A DNA stretch of 44,890 bases from Sphaerochaeta sp. Phil3 (GTDB lineage Bacteria > Spirochaetota > Spirochaetia > Sphaerochaetales > Sphaerochaetaceae). This document shows, piece after piece, positions 24,844 to 33,210 of this stretch. The position numbers and the translations under genes are program-made. Position 1 is the stretch's first letter; each line of letters begins with the position of its first letter. Location of the stretch: the NCBI GenBank assembly GCA_001940825.1, contig MSGT01000047.1:1-44890 (forward strand), read 5' to 3'. The notes beneath the pieces are model-generated. The model was given only the letters and a program-made list of their open reading frames with translations. It did no database searches and was not told where the DNA came from.

Positions 24844-27195
24844 TCATGCGAACAGCATCCCAACTAGGTGCACAAGCTCTGCGACGATCCATGCAATGGC
24901 GCACTGCAACAGTACGATTTGGAAGGCCCATCGTCTGCCAAGCTCCCTTTTGACCGTTGCAATTGCCGCTACACATGGAGTGTAGAGCAGGGTGAATACC
25001 AAAAACACGAAGGCTGTGAGTGGAGTGAAAAGCGTCTTGAGTGCCGCAGTCGAACCACCAAGGAGAATAGTGAGAGTCGATACAACGCTTTCCTTTGCCG
25101 TAAAGCCTGTAATCAGCGCAGTAGAGATGCGCCAATCTCCAAATCCAAGAGGTTCGAACAATGGAGAGATAAGCGAACCAATCATTGCCAATAGACTGTT
25201 CTCTGGATCGGATACGACATTGAACCTCCAGTCGAACGTCTGGAAGAACCAGATTATGATGGAGGCCAAGAAGATTATCGTGAACGCCTTTGTAACAAAG
25301 TCCTTGGTCTTCTGCCACATGAGCTGCAGGACGGATTTTGGCGTTGGCATCCTGTAGTTTGGGAGTTCCAACACGAAAGGAACAGGGTTTCCTTTGAAGT
25401 TGAATTTCTTGAGTATCAGAGCCACAACGATCCCAACGACAATTCCAATCACATACAAGGATATCATCACCAACGCCTTGTACCTTGTGAAGAACGCAGC
25501 GGTGAAAAGAGCGTAGATTGGAAGCTTTGCAGAGCACGATGCGAACGGAACAAGCAGTATCGTCATCTTCCTGTCCCTGTCGGAAGACAGGGTTCTTGTC
25601 GCCATGATCGCCGGTACGGAACATCCAAAGCCTATGAGCATTGGAACGAAGCTCCTTCCTGAAAGTCCCAGCTTTCTCAAAGCCTTGTCCATGACGAACG
25701 AGATTCTTGCCATGTAGCCGGAATCTTCAAGGATTGAGAGGAAGAAGAACAGCACGAGTATTACAGGCAAAAAGCTGAGTACGCTTCCCACTCCGGTGAA
25801 TATGCCGTCTATTATGAGGGACTGCACTACAGGGTTTATCTGAAGCGTCGCAAGCCCTTTGGCGGTAAGGTCCGTGAACAGTCCAATAAGGTATTCCAAT
25901 CCATTGGAAAGACCTGTGCCAACGGGTCCAAACGTTATGTAGAAGATCGCTGCCATTATGAGAAGGAAGGCCGGGATCGCCGTGTATTTCCCCGTGAGTA
26001 TCTTGTCTGCATTGAGCGAACGCAGCCTTGCCTTTGACTCCTTTGGCTTTACGACCGTAAGCGAGCATACACTTTCAATGAACGAGAACCTTGTGTCTGC
26101 AAGGGCCGCTTCTCTATCAACATCGGCCTCGCTTTCCAATTGCTTTATGATATGGTCCAGCGTCTCCTTTTCGTTCTCGTCAAGGTCCAACTCATCCAGA
26201 ATTGGTCTGTCGTCCTCGATAAGCTTGGAGGCTGCGAACCTCACGGGGATGCCCGCCCTCTGCGCATGGTCCTCTATAAGGTGCATGATTGCATGAAGCG
26301 ACCTATGCACGGCAACCTCTTCCTTGGAGCCGTCTGCATGGCAAAAATCCTGCCTTCCTGGGCCTTCCTTGTAGCGGGCTACATGTATGGCATGTTCTAT
26401 AAGCTCGTCCACGCCCTCGTCCTTTGAGGCCGATATTGGTATGACTGGAACACCAAGTATGGCCTCCAATTTGTTTACGTTTATCGTCCCACCGTTCTCC
26501 CTTACCTCATCCATCATGTTCAATGCAATTACGATGGGGATATTCAGCTCCAAGAGCTGCAAAGTCAGAAAGAGGTTCCTCTCTATGTTCGTTGCATCGA
26601 TTATGTTTATTATGCCATCCGGCTTGTCCTTGAGGAGAAAATCCCGTGTTACAATCTCCTCGCTTGTGAAAGGAGATAGCGAGTATATCCCAGGAAGGTC
26701 AACCACAGTTGCATTTTCGCCTCTTATCCTGCCGTCCTTCCTGTCCACAGTGACGCCTGGGAAGTTCCCAACGTGCTGGTTGGATCCCGTGAGCTGGTTG
26801 AACAAGGTTGTCTTTCCACAGTTTTGGTTCCCTGCAAGTGCAAAGATGACTTCCTTTTGTTCAGGAATCGCCATTTTCTCGTTTGGATCATGGTAGATTC
26901 CCGGTTCACCTATGTGTGGGTGGTCTTCGTACTCGATCCTTTGGTCTCCGCTGCTTGCCTGCTCGTCTGAATCCACTTTTTCTATTGTTATTCTTTTGGC
27001 ATCCTCCACTCTAAGGGTGAGTTCATATCCTCTTACATTGAACTCAAGAGGGTCTCCCATTGGAGCGACCTTTACCAGCGAGAGGGTCGTCTTTGGGGTC
27101 AGCCCCATATCAAGAAAATGATGTCTAAGCTCTCTTTCTGCATCAACGGAGAGGACCTTTGCCCTTTCACCTACTTTAAGCTCGTTCAAAGTCAT
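24844..27195 (-). CDS. feoB: Ferrous iron transporter, FeoA-FeoB fusion
   Basis: A 783-residue inner-membrane Fe2+ importer. Residues 1 to about 75 are a FeoA SH3-like domain (MTLNELKVGERAKVLSV). The FeoB G domain follows with G1 GNQNCGKTT (K128; the usual proline of GNPN is Gln), switch residues in GNFPGVTVDRKDG, G3 DLPGIYSLSP and G4 NMMDE. The C-terminal half has the two Gate regions and about eight to ten membrane helices. The start at 27195 is supported by AAGGTGG on the minus strand; an in-frame start at 27264 would run into the promoter. Single-gene FeoAB fusions occur in several anaerobes. The upstream palindrome at 27253-27269 is a candidate metal-regulator site. Confidence 0.95.
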   Translation of the reverse strand: MTLNELKVGERAKVLSVDAERELRHHFLDMGLTPKTTLSLVKVAPMGDPLEFNVRGYELTLRVEDAKRITIEKVDSDEQASSGDQRIEYEDHPHIGEPGIYHDPNEKMAIPEQKEVIFALAGNQNCGKTTLFNQLTGSNQHVGNFPGVTVDRKDGRIRGENATVVDLPGIYSLSPFTSEEIVTRDFLLKDKPDGIINIIDATNIERNLFLTLQLLELNIPIVIALNMMDEVRENGGTINVNKLEAILGVPVIPISASKDEGVDELIEHAIHVARYKEGPGRQDFCHADGSKEEVAVHRSLHAIMHLIEDHAQRAGIPVRFAASKLIEDDRPILDELDLDENEKETLDHIIKQLESEADVDREAALADTRFSFIESVCSLTVVKPKESKARLRSLNADKILTGKYTAIPAFLLIMAAIFYITFGPVGTGLSNGLEYLIGLFTDLTAKGLATLQINPVVQSLIIDGIFTGVGSVLSFLPVILVLFFFLSILEDSGYMARISFVMDKALRKLGLSGRSFVPMLIGFGCSVPAIMATRTLSSDRDRKMTILLVPFASCSAKLPIYALFTAAFFTRYKALVMISLYVIGIVVGIVVALILKKFNFKGNPVPFVLELPNYRMPTPKSVLQLMWQKTKDFVTKAFTIIFLASIIIWFFQTFDWRFNVVSDPENSLLAMIGSLISPLFEPLGFGDWRISTALITGFTAKESVVSTLTILLGGSTAALKTLFTPLTAFVFLVFTLLYTPCVAAIATVKRELGRRWAFQIVLLQCAIAWIVAELVHLVGMLFA

Positions 27196-27252
27196 TCTTT
27201 TCCACCTTGCCGCACGTTTTTTTATCCTTTGTGAACAATATCCAAACGGGGG

Positions 27253-27269
27253 TCTTCTTTGCAAGAAGA
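27253..27269. promoter_or_regulatory. 17-bp palindrome in the feoAB promoter
   Basis: TCTTCTT and AAGAAGA arms around TGC. On the minus strand it overlaps a possible -35 (TTGCAA), which is followed 18 bp later by TATTGT as a possible -10 for feoAB. This fits an operator for a dimeric repressor; it matches neither the Fur nor the DtxR consensus well. Confidence 0.5.
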
Positions 27270-27281
27270 TTTCTCTATATC

Positions 27282-27361
27282 TGCGTATTGTTGGATTTTA
27301 AGCTTGCTATAAACCTGCGTATTGTTGGGAATTTAGCTGTTGTCAATCTTGCGTATTGTTG
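27282..27361 (+). repeat. Three repeats of TGCGTATTGTTG spaced exactly 34 bp
   Basis: Copies start at 27282, 27316 and 27350; the first two share a thirteenth base. They fill the divergent spacer between feoAB and the ATPase gene. The third overlaps the -35 box of the ATPase promoter. Confidence 0.85.
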
Positions 27362-27377
27362 AAAAGTCCGTTATTAT
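27349..27377 (+). promoter_or_regulatory. Promoter of the DUF4143 ATPase gene
   Basis: TTGCGT at 27349-27354, a 17-bp spacer, and TATTAT at 27372-27377, 20 bp before the start codon. The -35 lies inside the third 34-bp-spaced repeat. Confidence 0.5.
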
Positions 27378-27397
27378 CTCTTTAGAGACAAAGAAGT

Positions 27398-28756
27398 ATG
27401 ATATTCAAAAGAAAGATATATGATAAATTCCTTGCATGGAAGAAGGAATCCAACGGAAAAAAGGCCCTTCTGATAGAAGGGGCCAGACGAATAGGGAAAT
27501 CCACGATAGTGGAGGAATTTGCCAAAAACGAATACAAAAGCTATATCATCATCGATTTTGCGAAAGTTTCAGAAGAGGTCCAAGGTTACTTTTCTTCATA
27601 TCTCGATGATTTGGACACCTTTTATATGTTATTGTCCGTCTACTATGGAGTTAAACTCTACCATAGGGAAAGCGTGATACTTTTCGATGAAGTCCAGCGT
27701 TTTCCCAAGGCGCGGGAATCTATCAAGTACCTTGTTGCCGATGGCAGATACGATTTCATGGAGACGGGTTCTCTGATTTCAATAAAGGAAAACGTCAAAG
27801 ACATAGTAATCCCTTCCGAGGAACGTCATCTTAAAATGTACCCTATGGATTTTGAGGAGTTCTGCTGGGCCTTGGAGGAGACCTCCCTTGTCGAGTACAT
27901 TCACAGATGTTTTGAGGAAAAGACTCCTCTTGAGAGAGGCCTACACGACAAGGCTATGCTTATATTCAAGCAGTACCTACTTGTTGGCGGAATGCCCATG
28001 AGTGTCGTGGCCTTTCTTGAAGGAGAGAAGGACTTTGGCAAGGCCGATGTTGAAAAACGGGACATTTTGGAACTTTATCGTAGCGACATCATGAAGATTA
28101 AGGCCCGATATAGGGCAAAGGTTCTTGCCATATTCGACCAGATTCCAGGATTGCTTTCACGTCATGAGAAGAGGGTTGTATTCAACCGCATAGTTGAAGG
28201 TTCTGTGGCTGAGCAGTATGAAGAGACGTTCTTCTGGCTTAGTGATTCGATGATTGCAAACGAATGCAGAAAAACGAACGACCCTAACATAGGATTGTCT
28301 CTGAATGAATCCGATTCCTTCATAAAGTGCTACATGGGGGATACTGGACTGCTTGTAAGCCATGCATTCGATGAAAACGAATTGATGGAGAACGAAGTGT
28401 ACAAACAGATACTCTCTGGAAAACTAGGGTTGAACGAAGGGATGCTCTATGAGAATGCAATCGCCCAAATGTTGGTTTCCAACGGGCATAGACTATTCTT
28501 CTACACTCATTATGACGCTGAAAAGAAACGAAACGACATAGAGATAGACTTCATAATCTCAAACAACAGCAAGACCCAATATAGAATGTTCCCAATAGAG
28601 GTGAAGTCTTCCCCAAAATACTCGATAGATTCTTTGAATCGCTTCAGAGAAAAATTCAAGAGTCGGATTGGAGGTTGCTTCGTCATACATCCCCGCAACC
28701 TGCAGGAGAAGGACGGCGTCCTGTTCCTTCCTCCCTATATGACCATGTGTTTGTGA
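27398..28756 (+). CDS. AAA-type ATPase with DUF4143 domain
   Basis: A 452-residue protein of the widespread ATP-binding/DUF4143 group. Walker A is GARRIGKSTIVEEF near residue 33, and a Walker B-like SVILFDEVQRFP lies near residue 95. The C-terminal domain includes EIDFIISNN and a PIEVKSS motif, resembling the active site of PD-(D/E)XK nucleases (D-x-n-E-x-K) that ends many DUF4143 proteins. These proteins are numerous in gut bacteria and often linked to mobile or variable regions, but their role is unknown. The gene is divergent from feoAB and followed by two AT-rich genes. Confidence 0.87.
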   Translation: MIFKRKIYDKFLAWKKESNGKKALLIEGARRIGKSTIVEEFAKNEYKSYIIIDFAKVSEEVQGYFSSYLDDLDTFYMLLSVYYGVKLYHRESVILFDEVQRFPKARESIKYLVADGRYDFMETGSLISIKENVKDIVIPSEERHLKMYPMDFEEFCWALEETSLVEYIHRCFEEKTPLERGLHDKAMLIFKQYLLVGGMPMSVVAFLEGEKDFGKADVEKRDILELYRSDIMKIKARYRAKVLAIFDQIPGLLSRHEKRVVFNRIVEGSVAEQYEETFFWLSDSMIANECRKTNDPNIGLSLNESDSFIKCYMGDTGLLVSHAFDENELMENEVYKQILSGKLGLNEGMLYENAIAQMLVSNGHRLFFYTHYDAEKKRNDIEIDFIISNNSKTQYRMFPIEVKSSPKYSIDSLNRFREKFKSRIGGCFVIHPRNLQEKDGVLFLPPYMTMCL

Positions 28757-28866
28757 TTTCCTTTGTTTTTGCGCTTTCTTTGAGATCCTTATTCGTCGGC
28801 TTCTCTTGACGATGTATATAAAAGATCTTGATTGTATGCTACTCTCTCAAAGAGTGGAGGTGGTAT

Positions 28867-29418
28867 ATGAAAAAAGCTCTATTTGTAGTAATCCTTTTAC
28901 TTTTGGCGTTATTTCGCATATTTGCAAATATTGATGCAAAGAACATTAAAACAGTTCAGCCCTACCTCCAGAAATATAAGAAATCTGATAAAGTAGGGAT
29001 TATCACGCTCAATCCTAGTGATTTCTATTCTCTTACCGCACAGCAGATTTATGACTTCATAAGTAAGAATGTTGCAGGGAATAAATCAGGTTGGACCTCT
29101 TTTACTATTTGTTGTTCTGATGGATTCGGACTCCAATTTCCCGGTTGCCAAAGTAGCTACGGGCAATACGGTAGACTTGATGATTGCTACAGAACAGTTG
29201 AACCTGTGGTCGGATGGCTGACAAAGAAAGGGACAACTTTCGGATATAAATCCGATGATGGCAGAATGACAAGTTTTGGATATGTGTATGATAAGAATAC
29301 AAAAACAATCCACTACCCTTGGTGTTCAGCTGTTTCTCAAATTGCAAATAAGAATTTAGAAGTCAAAAAGAGTATTTCAAATATTGATAAAGTTTGTAAA
29401 ATCTGTATGAGTCAATAA
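28867..29418 (+). CDS. Exported cysteine-rich hypothetical protein
   Basis: A 183-residue protein, not recognised. It starts with a signal peptide (MKKALFVVILLLLALFRIFA) and has about eight cysteines in the mature part (CC near the middle, GC, DDC, PWC and a terminal VCKIC), so disulfides in the periplasm or outside are likely. GGAGGTGG precedes the ATG at 28867; the in-frame start at 28828 is not needed. The base composition is clearly richer in AT than the neighbours, which suggests transfer. The next gene, for a barrel-like protein, follows by 23 bp, so the two probably form one unit. Confidence 0.72.
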   Translation: MKKALFVVILLLLALFRIFANIDAKNIKTVQPYLQKYKKSDKVGIITLNPSDFYSLTAQQIYDFISKNVAGNKSGWTSFTICCSDGFGLQFPGCQSSYGQYGRLDDCYRTVEPVVGWLTKKGTTFGYKSDDGRMTSFGYVYDKNTKTIHYPWCSAVSQIANKNLEVKKSISNIDKVCKICMSQ

Positions 29419-29441
29419 TTATTCAACAAGGAGGATGAATT

Positions 29442-30080
29442 GTGCTTAATGATAAAAAGTTGATTTGTATAGTTGTTTTACTCTCTCTGTGCTTATATAT
29501 GTGTTTTGCATATTCTGAATGTTTTGGAGCAATAAACGCAGGCATATCAACGTCAAAAGAAGTTGCTATAAAAGGAAAGGTTGGATATATGTTCTTAACA
29601 GTCAATGGAGAAGCTGTATTTCCTTTAGCTGATAAATTTGAGCAAGTTCGATTGGATAACTGCTTTGGTGTTGGATTAGAAGGAAGACCTGATCCTGTCA
29701 GTATGGGTCTCGCTCTAATGTTTGGGGAAAAACTAGTTGGCATTGACCTTTATTCGTCTGCAGATTTTGAAAAGTTCGTAGTTGGTTCCCATCTTTGGCT
29801 TAATACTGAACTTGGAAGTCATAACGAGTACAATTATGGCGGGGCGAGAGGTGTATATAAAGAATCCTATATGGAAGTAAAAATCGAACTTGAGAGTTCT
29901 TTTAAAATCACATCAAACATCTTAATAACTGGCACCTTCATTGCAGATTGGGGATGGACCTCCTGTTGGGACGAATGGGGCGGAAAACATTGGAAACCTG
30001 GTAGCACAGAAATTGGAAATAGTAAGAAAGATAGTTGGTCTAAAGTAATTGGAACAGCTTCAATAGGCTTTCGCTTCTAA
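29442..30080 (+). CDS. Putative outer-membrane or surface beta-barrel protein
   Basis: A 212-residue protein of unknown function. It begins with GTG after a strong AAGGAGG, has a signal peptide (LICIVVLLSLCLYMCFAYS), and the mature part alternates hydrophobic and polar residues with many Gly and aromatic residues. It ends in IGFRF, with the terminal Phe typical of outer-membrane barrels. No family was recognised. AT-rich like the preceding gene. Together they may form an exported pair, one soluble with disulfides and one in the outer membrane. Confidence 0.65.
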   Translation: MLNDKKLICIVVLLSLCLYMCFAYSECFGAINAGISTSKEVAIKGKVGYMFLTVNGEAVFPLADKFEQVRLDNCFGVGLEGRPDPVSMGLALMFGEKLVGIDLYSSADFEKFVVGSHLWLNTELGSHNEYNYGGARGVYKESYMEVKIELESSFKITSNILITGTFIADWGWTSCWDEWGGKHWKPGSTEIGNSKKDSWSKVIGTASIGFRF

Positions 30081-30196
30081 CCATAGATGATACAAGAAAT
30101 CAGCAGATGTAGCTTATGCAAAAAACTTATTAACTGCGAATTGAAAAAATAAAGTGGAAACGAATTACCCAATAACCACAGGCTTCCATTTCCTGT

Positions 30197-30224
30197 TTGT
30201 CTTTTTCAGCATTGTTTGTATATT
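30197..30224 (+). promoter_or_regulatory. Possible promoter for the tldD-tldE operon
   Basis: TTGTCT at 30197-30202 and TATATT at 30219-30224 with a 16-bp spacer, 40 bp before the tldD start. Confidence 0.4.
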
Positions 30225-30263
30225 CTGAGATGGTGCAGAAAGGCACAAAGGAGAAGTCCATTG

Positions 30264-31601
30264 ATGATTCGTTTTCGCAATGGTTTTTATGCAGATATAA
30301 GGGAAGAGGACAGAAGCCGCACAACCATTTCCTATAAGGCGGGTGTTCTCGATGAAATGAAGACAAGGGTCGAGGTGAGGGCTTTCGTTAGGGTGTATGA
30401 CGGTAGGATGTGGTACTACGCATCAGTGACGGATACATCGAATATCCAAAAGGTTTTGGATGGCCTCTATGATGCCGCTACGGAGAACCGGAATATCCTG
30501 GAGGACCCTGTGGTCAAGCGTTTTGAGAGGAACGTGGATACCGCCATGCATTTCAAGGATTGCTCGGTCAGAGACATCCCTGCAAAGGAGAAGCAGAGGC
30601 TTCTTCTTTCCTACCTTCCTCTTTTGTCTGAGGATTCCTGCATAACCATGCCTGAAGGACGCTATCTTGATAGAAACAGCGTCTTTCATTTCCAATCCAG
30701 CCTTGGAGCTGACATAACATATGATTACCAGACCTGTGGTCTGGCTTTTTCATGCAGCATGGCTGAAGGGGAAAAGAAGTTCTCTGGCCATTGGCAGAAA
30801 GGAGGGGTTCGCTTCGATGAGCTTCAAGGTCTCGAGGATCAGATTCGCAGTGCAATTGCAGAACAGACGAACTTCCTTAGAAACTCCGTTCCTGTCGTGC
30901 CTGGCAAATATCCTGTGGTTCTGTCTCCAGAGGCGGCCGGTGTGTTCGCACACGAATCGTTTGGACATAAGTCGGAGTCCGATTTCATGCTTTCTGACGA
31001 GACAATGCGAAACGAATGGCAGCTTGGCAAAACCGTGGGTTCTCCAATCTTGTCGATTGCTGAATGCGGTTCTGTCCCTGGCTGCGGCTATGTTCCATAC
31101 GACGATGAAGGAACGAAGGCCCGTAAGAACTATCTTATAAAGAATGGGGTACTTGTCGGCCGTCTTCACAACGCACAGACTGCAGCGGCGCTGGAGGAAG
31201 ACACGACTGGCAATGCCAGGGCCATAGACTGTACGTTTGAGCCTATCGTCCGAATGACGACCACCTATATCGAAGGAGGTGATTTGGATTTTGACCAGCT
31301 CATAGCCCCCATAAAGAAAGGGTATTTCATAAAGACGATACGGCATGGCAGTGGAATGAGCACTTTCACGATCGCTCCTAGCCTTGCATACGAGATTGTA
31401 GACGGCAAGCTTGGACGTCCCGTACAGATAAGCGTTCTTACCGGTTCTGTTTTTGAGACTCTTGGTCTGATTGATGGCCTTACGAAGGATGTCCAGTTGC
31501 TTTCGTTCGTTACCGGAGGCTGTGGCAAAATGGAGCAGATGAACCTTCCTGTTGGATTTGGAGGCCCTTACGTAAGGGTGTCCTCAATGAACGTGCAGTG
31601 A
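30264..31601 (+). CDS. tldD: TldD-type metalloprotease subunit
   Basis: About 445 residues, the catalytic half of the TldD/TldE protease that degrades or matures small peptides in the cytosol. The zinc site HESFGH is present at residues 230-235 (HExxxH), followed by KSESD. The C-terminal part has the family's glycine-rich GGCGKMEQMNLPVGFGG, with the conserved Cys. The start at 30264 (MIRFRNGF) has AAAGGAG at a suitable distance; the upstream part of the frame from 30216 is not family-like. The partner gene follows after 24 bp. Confidence 0.92.
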   Translation: MIRFRNGFYADIREEDRSRTTISYKAGVLDEMKTRVEVRAFVRVYDGRMWYYASVTDTSNIQKVLDGLYDAATENRNILEDPVVKRFERNVDTAMHFKDCSVRDIPAKEKQRLLLSYLPLLSEDSCITMPEGRYLDRNSVFHFQSSLGADITYDYQTCGLAFSCSMAEGEKKFSGHWQKGGVRFDELQGLEDQIRSAIAEQTNFLRNSVPVVPGKYPVVLSPEAAGVFAHESFGHKSESDFMLSDETMRNEWQLGKTVGSPILSIAECGSVPGCGYVPYDDEGTKARKNYLIKNGVLVGRLHNAQTAAALEEDTTGNARAIDCTFEPIVRMTTTYIEGGDLDFDQLIAPIKKGYFIKTIRHGSGMSTFTIAPSLAYEIVDGKLGRPVQISVLTGSVFETLGLIDGLTKDVQLLSFVTGGCGKMEQMNLPVGFGGPYVRVSSMNVQ

Positions 31602-31625
31602 TGGTCCAAGGGAAAGAGGTAGAAA

Positions 31626-32858
31626 ATGGATAAAGAGTTTTTGACGAAGACAAGTCGTTCGGTGACTCTCAACGTTACGGCTGGCAAGATAGATAGTTTT
31701 AGGGAAAAAGAGGAGACCACTTCAACGACGAGGATCTATGAAGATGGTTTTATTGGCATTGCAGGCAGCCTTGGGAGGCCTGACGAAGAGACCTTGGAAT
31801 CCAAGGCGAAGGATGCTCTTGAACTTAGGATTCCGTATCCATGCGCTTTGGAAGGAGAGTTGGATGAAGGAACTTTGGAGAGGGTTGTTCGAAACGAAAA
31901 GGAGATAATCCCTGTTCCAAAGTTCATTCCTACAATGCAGTCGTTTCTGGCTCGTCTTGGTTCTGAATGTCCTAGGTTTGCTTTTTCAAACAAAATCAGC
32001 CTAAAGAATGAGGATGCGGAATATCGCAATTCCTGTGGCCGTCATCTTGTGAGTTCGACCGGTAGGCTTTCCATAAATCTGATTGCGCAGAACCGTGGCT
32101 CTGGCAACCTGTTCGATTCGGCCTTTGGATACTCTGGAGACCATTTCGATGAGGATGTCCTCATTGCCAAATTCAAGGAACAGTATGATGCCTTCTACAA
32201 GGACGTGGATCTGGTGTCAGGACGCTATCCTGTGGTCTTCGAGGCATCGGACTTGATGGGTACGTTCCTACAGCAGTTCGTTGGTGAACTGTATGTCGCA
32301 GGGGCATCCCTGTTGAGTGGGAGGCTTGGCCAAGACGTTTTCTCCGAAAAGCTTACGTTCCAGGATGATATGAATCCGTACTCGCATCCTGGTACGTGTT
32401 TCTTTGATGACGAGGGTTGTGTCGCCAAGAATTATAGGCCTACGCTTATAGAGAGGGGTAGGCTTGTGAACCTTCTTACGACAAAGAAGTCTTCGTCTCA
32501 GTTTGGACTTAGCAATCTTGGTACGGCTGTTGCTCCTTGCGATGGCGTCCCTAGCTTGGGTTTCCATGGTTTCTATCTGGAACCTACTGCTGAATCATTG
32601 AGAGAGCTCGTCCCTGGAAAGGCTATATTCGTTGTTCTTGCATCCGGTGGGGACATGACTCCTGATGGACACTTTGCAACTCCCGTTCAGATGTCGTATC
32701 TGATGGAGGATGGTAGGCTTGTGGGGAGGCTTCCTGAACTGAACGTTTCGGGTGATTTCTTCAACCTTCTTGAAAAGGACTACATTGGTGCTTCATGCGG
32801 CGACCCTTTGGACAATAGCCGTATGTGCGCCGTCATGATGGATGTTGCAAGAAGCTGA
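31626..32858 (+). CDS. tldE: TldE/PmbA-type subunit
   Basis: A 410-residue TldE (PmbA) homologue, the non-catalytic partner of TldD. It shares the overall fold (N-terminal KIDSFREKEETTST region, C-terminal GVPSLGFHGFYLEPT and LASGGDMTPDGHF) but, as normal for this half, has no HExxxH zinc motif. AAAGAGG precedes the ATG. The TldD-TldE heterodimer is known to process microcin and CcdA-like substrates in E. coli and RiPP precursors elsewhere. No RiPP precursor was found in this window. Confidence 0.88.
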   Translation: MDKEFLTKTSRSVTLNVTAGKIDSFREKEETTSTTRIYEDGFIGIAGSLGRPDEETLESKAKDALELRIPYPCALEGELDEGTLERVVRNEKEIIPVPKFIPTMQSFLARLGSECPRFAFSNKISLKNEDAEYRNSCGRHLVSSTGRLSINLIAQNRGSGNLFDSAFGYSGDHFDEDVLIAKFKEQYDAFYKDVDLVSGRYPVVFEASDLMGTFLQQFVGELYVAGASLLSGRLGQDVFSEKLTFQDDMNPYSHPGTCFFDDEGCVAKNYRPTLIERGRLVNLLTTKKSSSQFGLSNLGTAVAPCDGVPSLGFHGFYLEPTAESLRELVPGKAIFVVLASGGDMTPDGHFATPVQMSYLMEDGRLVGRLPELNVSGDFFNLLEKDYIGASCGDPLDNSRMCAVMMDVARS

Positions 32859-32923
32859 GCTGATTTGAAGAGTGGTTGTTTTCTCTCGCAAGGTTTCTTG
32901 TGTTTTTGCCTTTTCATGCCTGT
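32859..32923. other. Spacer after tldE, nothing recognised
   Basis: About 65 bp between the stop codon and the first array, with T-rich stretches but no clear hairpin terminator. Confidence 0.4.
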
Positions 32924-32995
32924 CTGGACAGTCTAGACAGACTAGGCGCTCTAGACGTTCTAGCCAATCTAGCCGCTCCTGCCAATCTAAAACGG
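32924..32995 (+). repeat. 9-bp tandem array, consensus CTAGNCNNT
   Basis: Eight nonamers: CTGGACAGT, CTAGACAGA, CTAGGCGCT, CTAGACGTT, CTAGCCAAT, CTAGCCGCT, CCTGCCAAT, CTAAAACGG. Repeated CTAG is notable because this tetramer is usually rare in bacterial DNA. Confidence 0.85.
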
Positions 32996-33010
32996 TCTGG
33001 ATTTTGAGAA

Positions 33011-33090
33011 TTCGGGTCGCTTAGGTATGTTCAGGGGCCATCAGGTACGCTTAGACACTATCATGTACTATCTGGAGCGCTCTGGCTCGT
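33011..33090 (+). repeat. 10-bp tandem array, consensus TCAGGTACGY
   Basis: Eight decamers in strict register: TTCGGGTCGC, TTAGGTATGT, TCAGGGGCCA, TCAGGTACGC, TTAGACACTA, TCATGTACTA, TCTGGAGCGC, TCTGGCTCGT. Confidence 0.75.
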
Positions 33091-33115
33091 CTGAAATTCA
33101 ATGGTCGTCAAGCGT

Positions 33116-33160
33116 CCCCACGGCCTTAGCCGCCTTAACCGCCGCAACGGCTCCAAACAT
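33116..33160 (+). repeat. Short 9-bp array, consensus CTTAACCGC
   Basis: About five nonamers: CCCCACGGC, CTTAGCCGC, CTTAACCGC, CGCAACGGC, TCCAAACAT. It is the third array in this spacer, just before the nitroreductase 3' end. Confidence 0.55.
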
Positions 33161-33210
33161 CATGGGGATGGAAACCTTCACCAAGGCCTTCATTTCTCTT
33201 TTGGCGTGTT

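Noticed and set aside
27282-27361. CRISPR array
   Set aside because: The repeat is only 12-13 bp, there are three copies, no cas genes are present, and the pattern overlaps a promoter.
31626-32858. TldE as a second active protease
   Set aside because: No HExxxH motif; the family's non-catalytic half normally lacks it.
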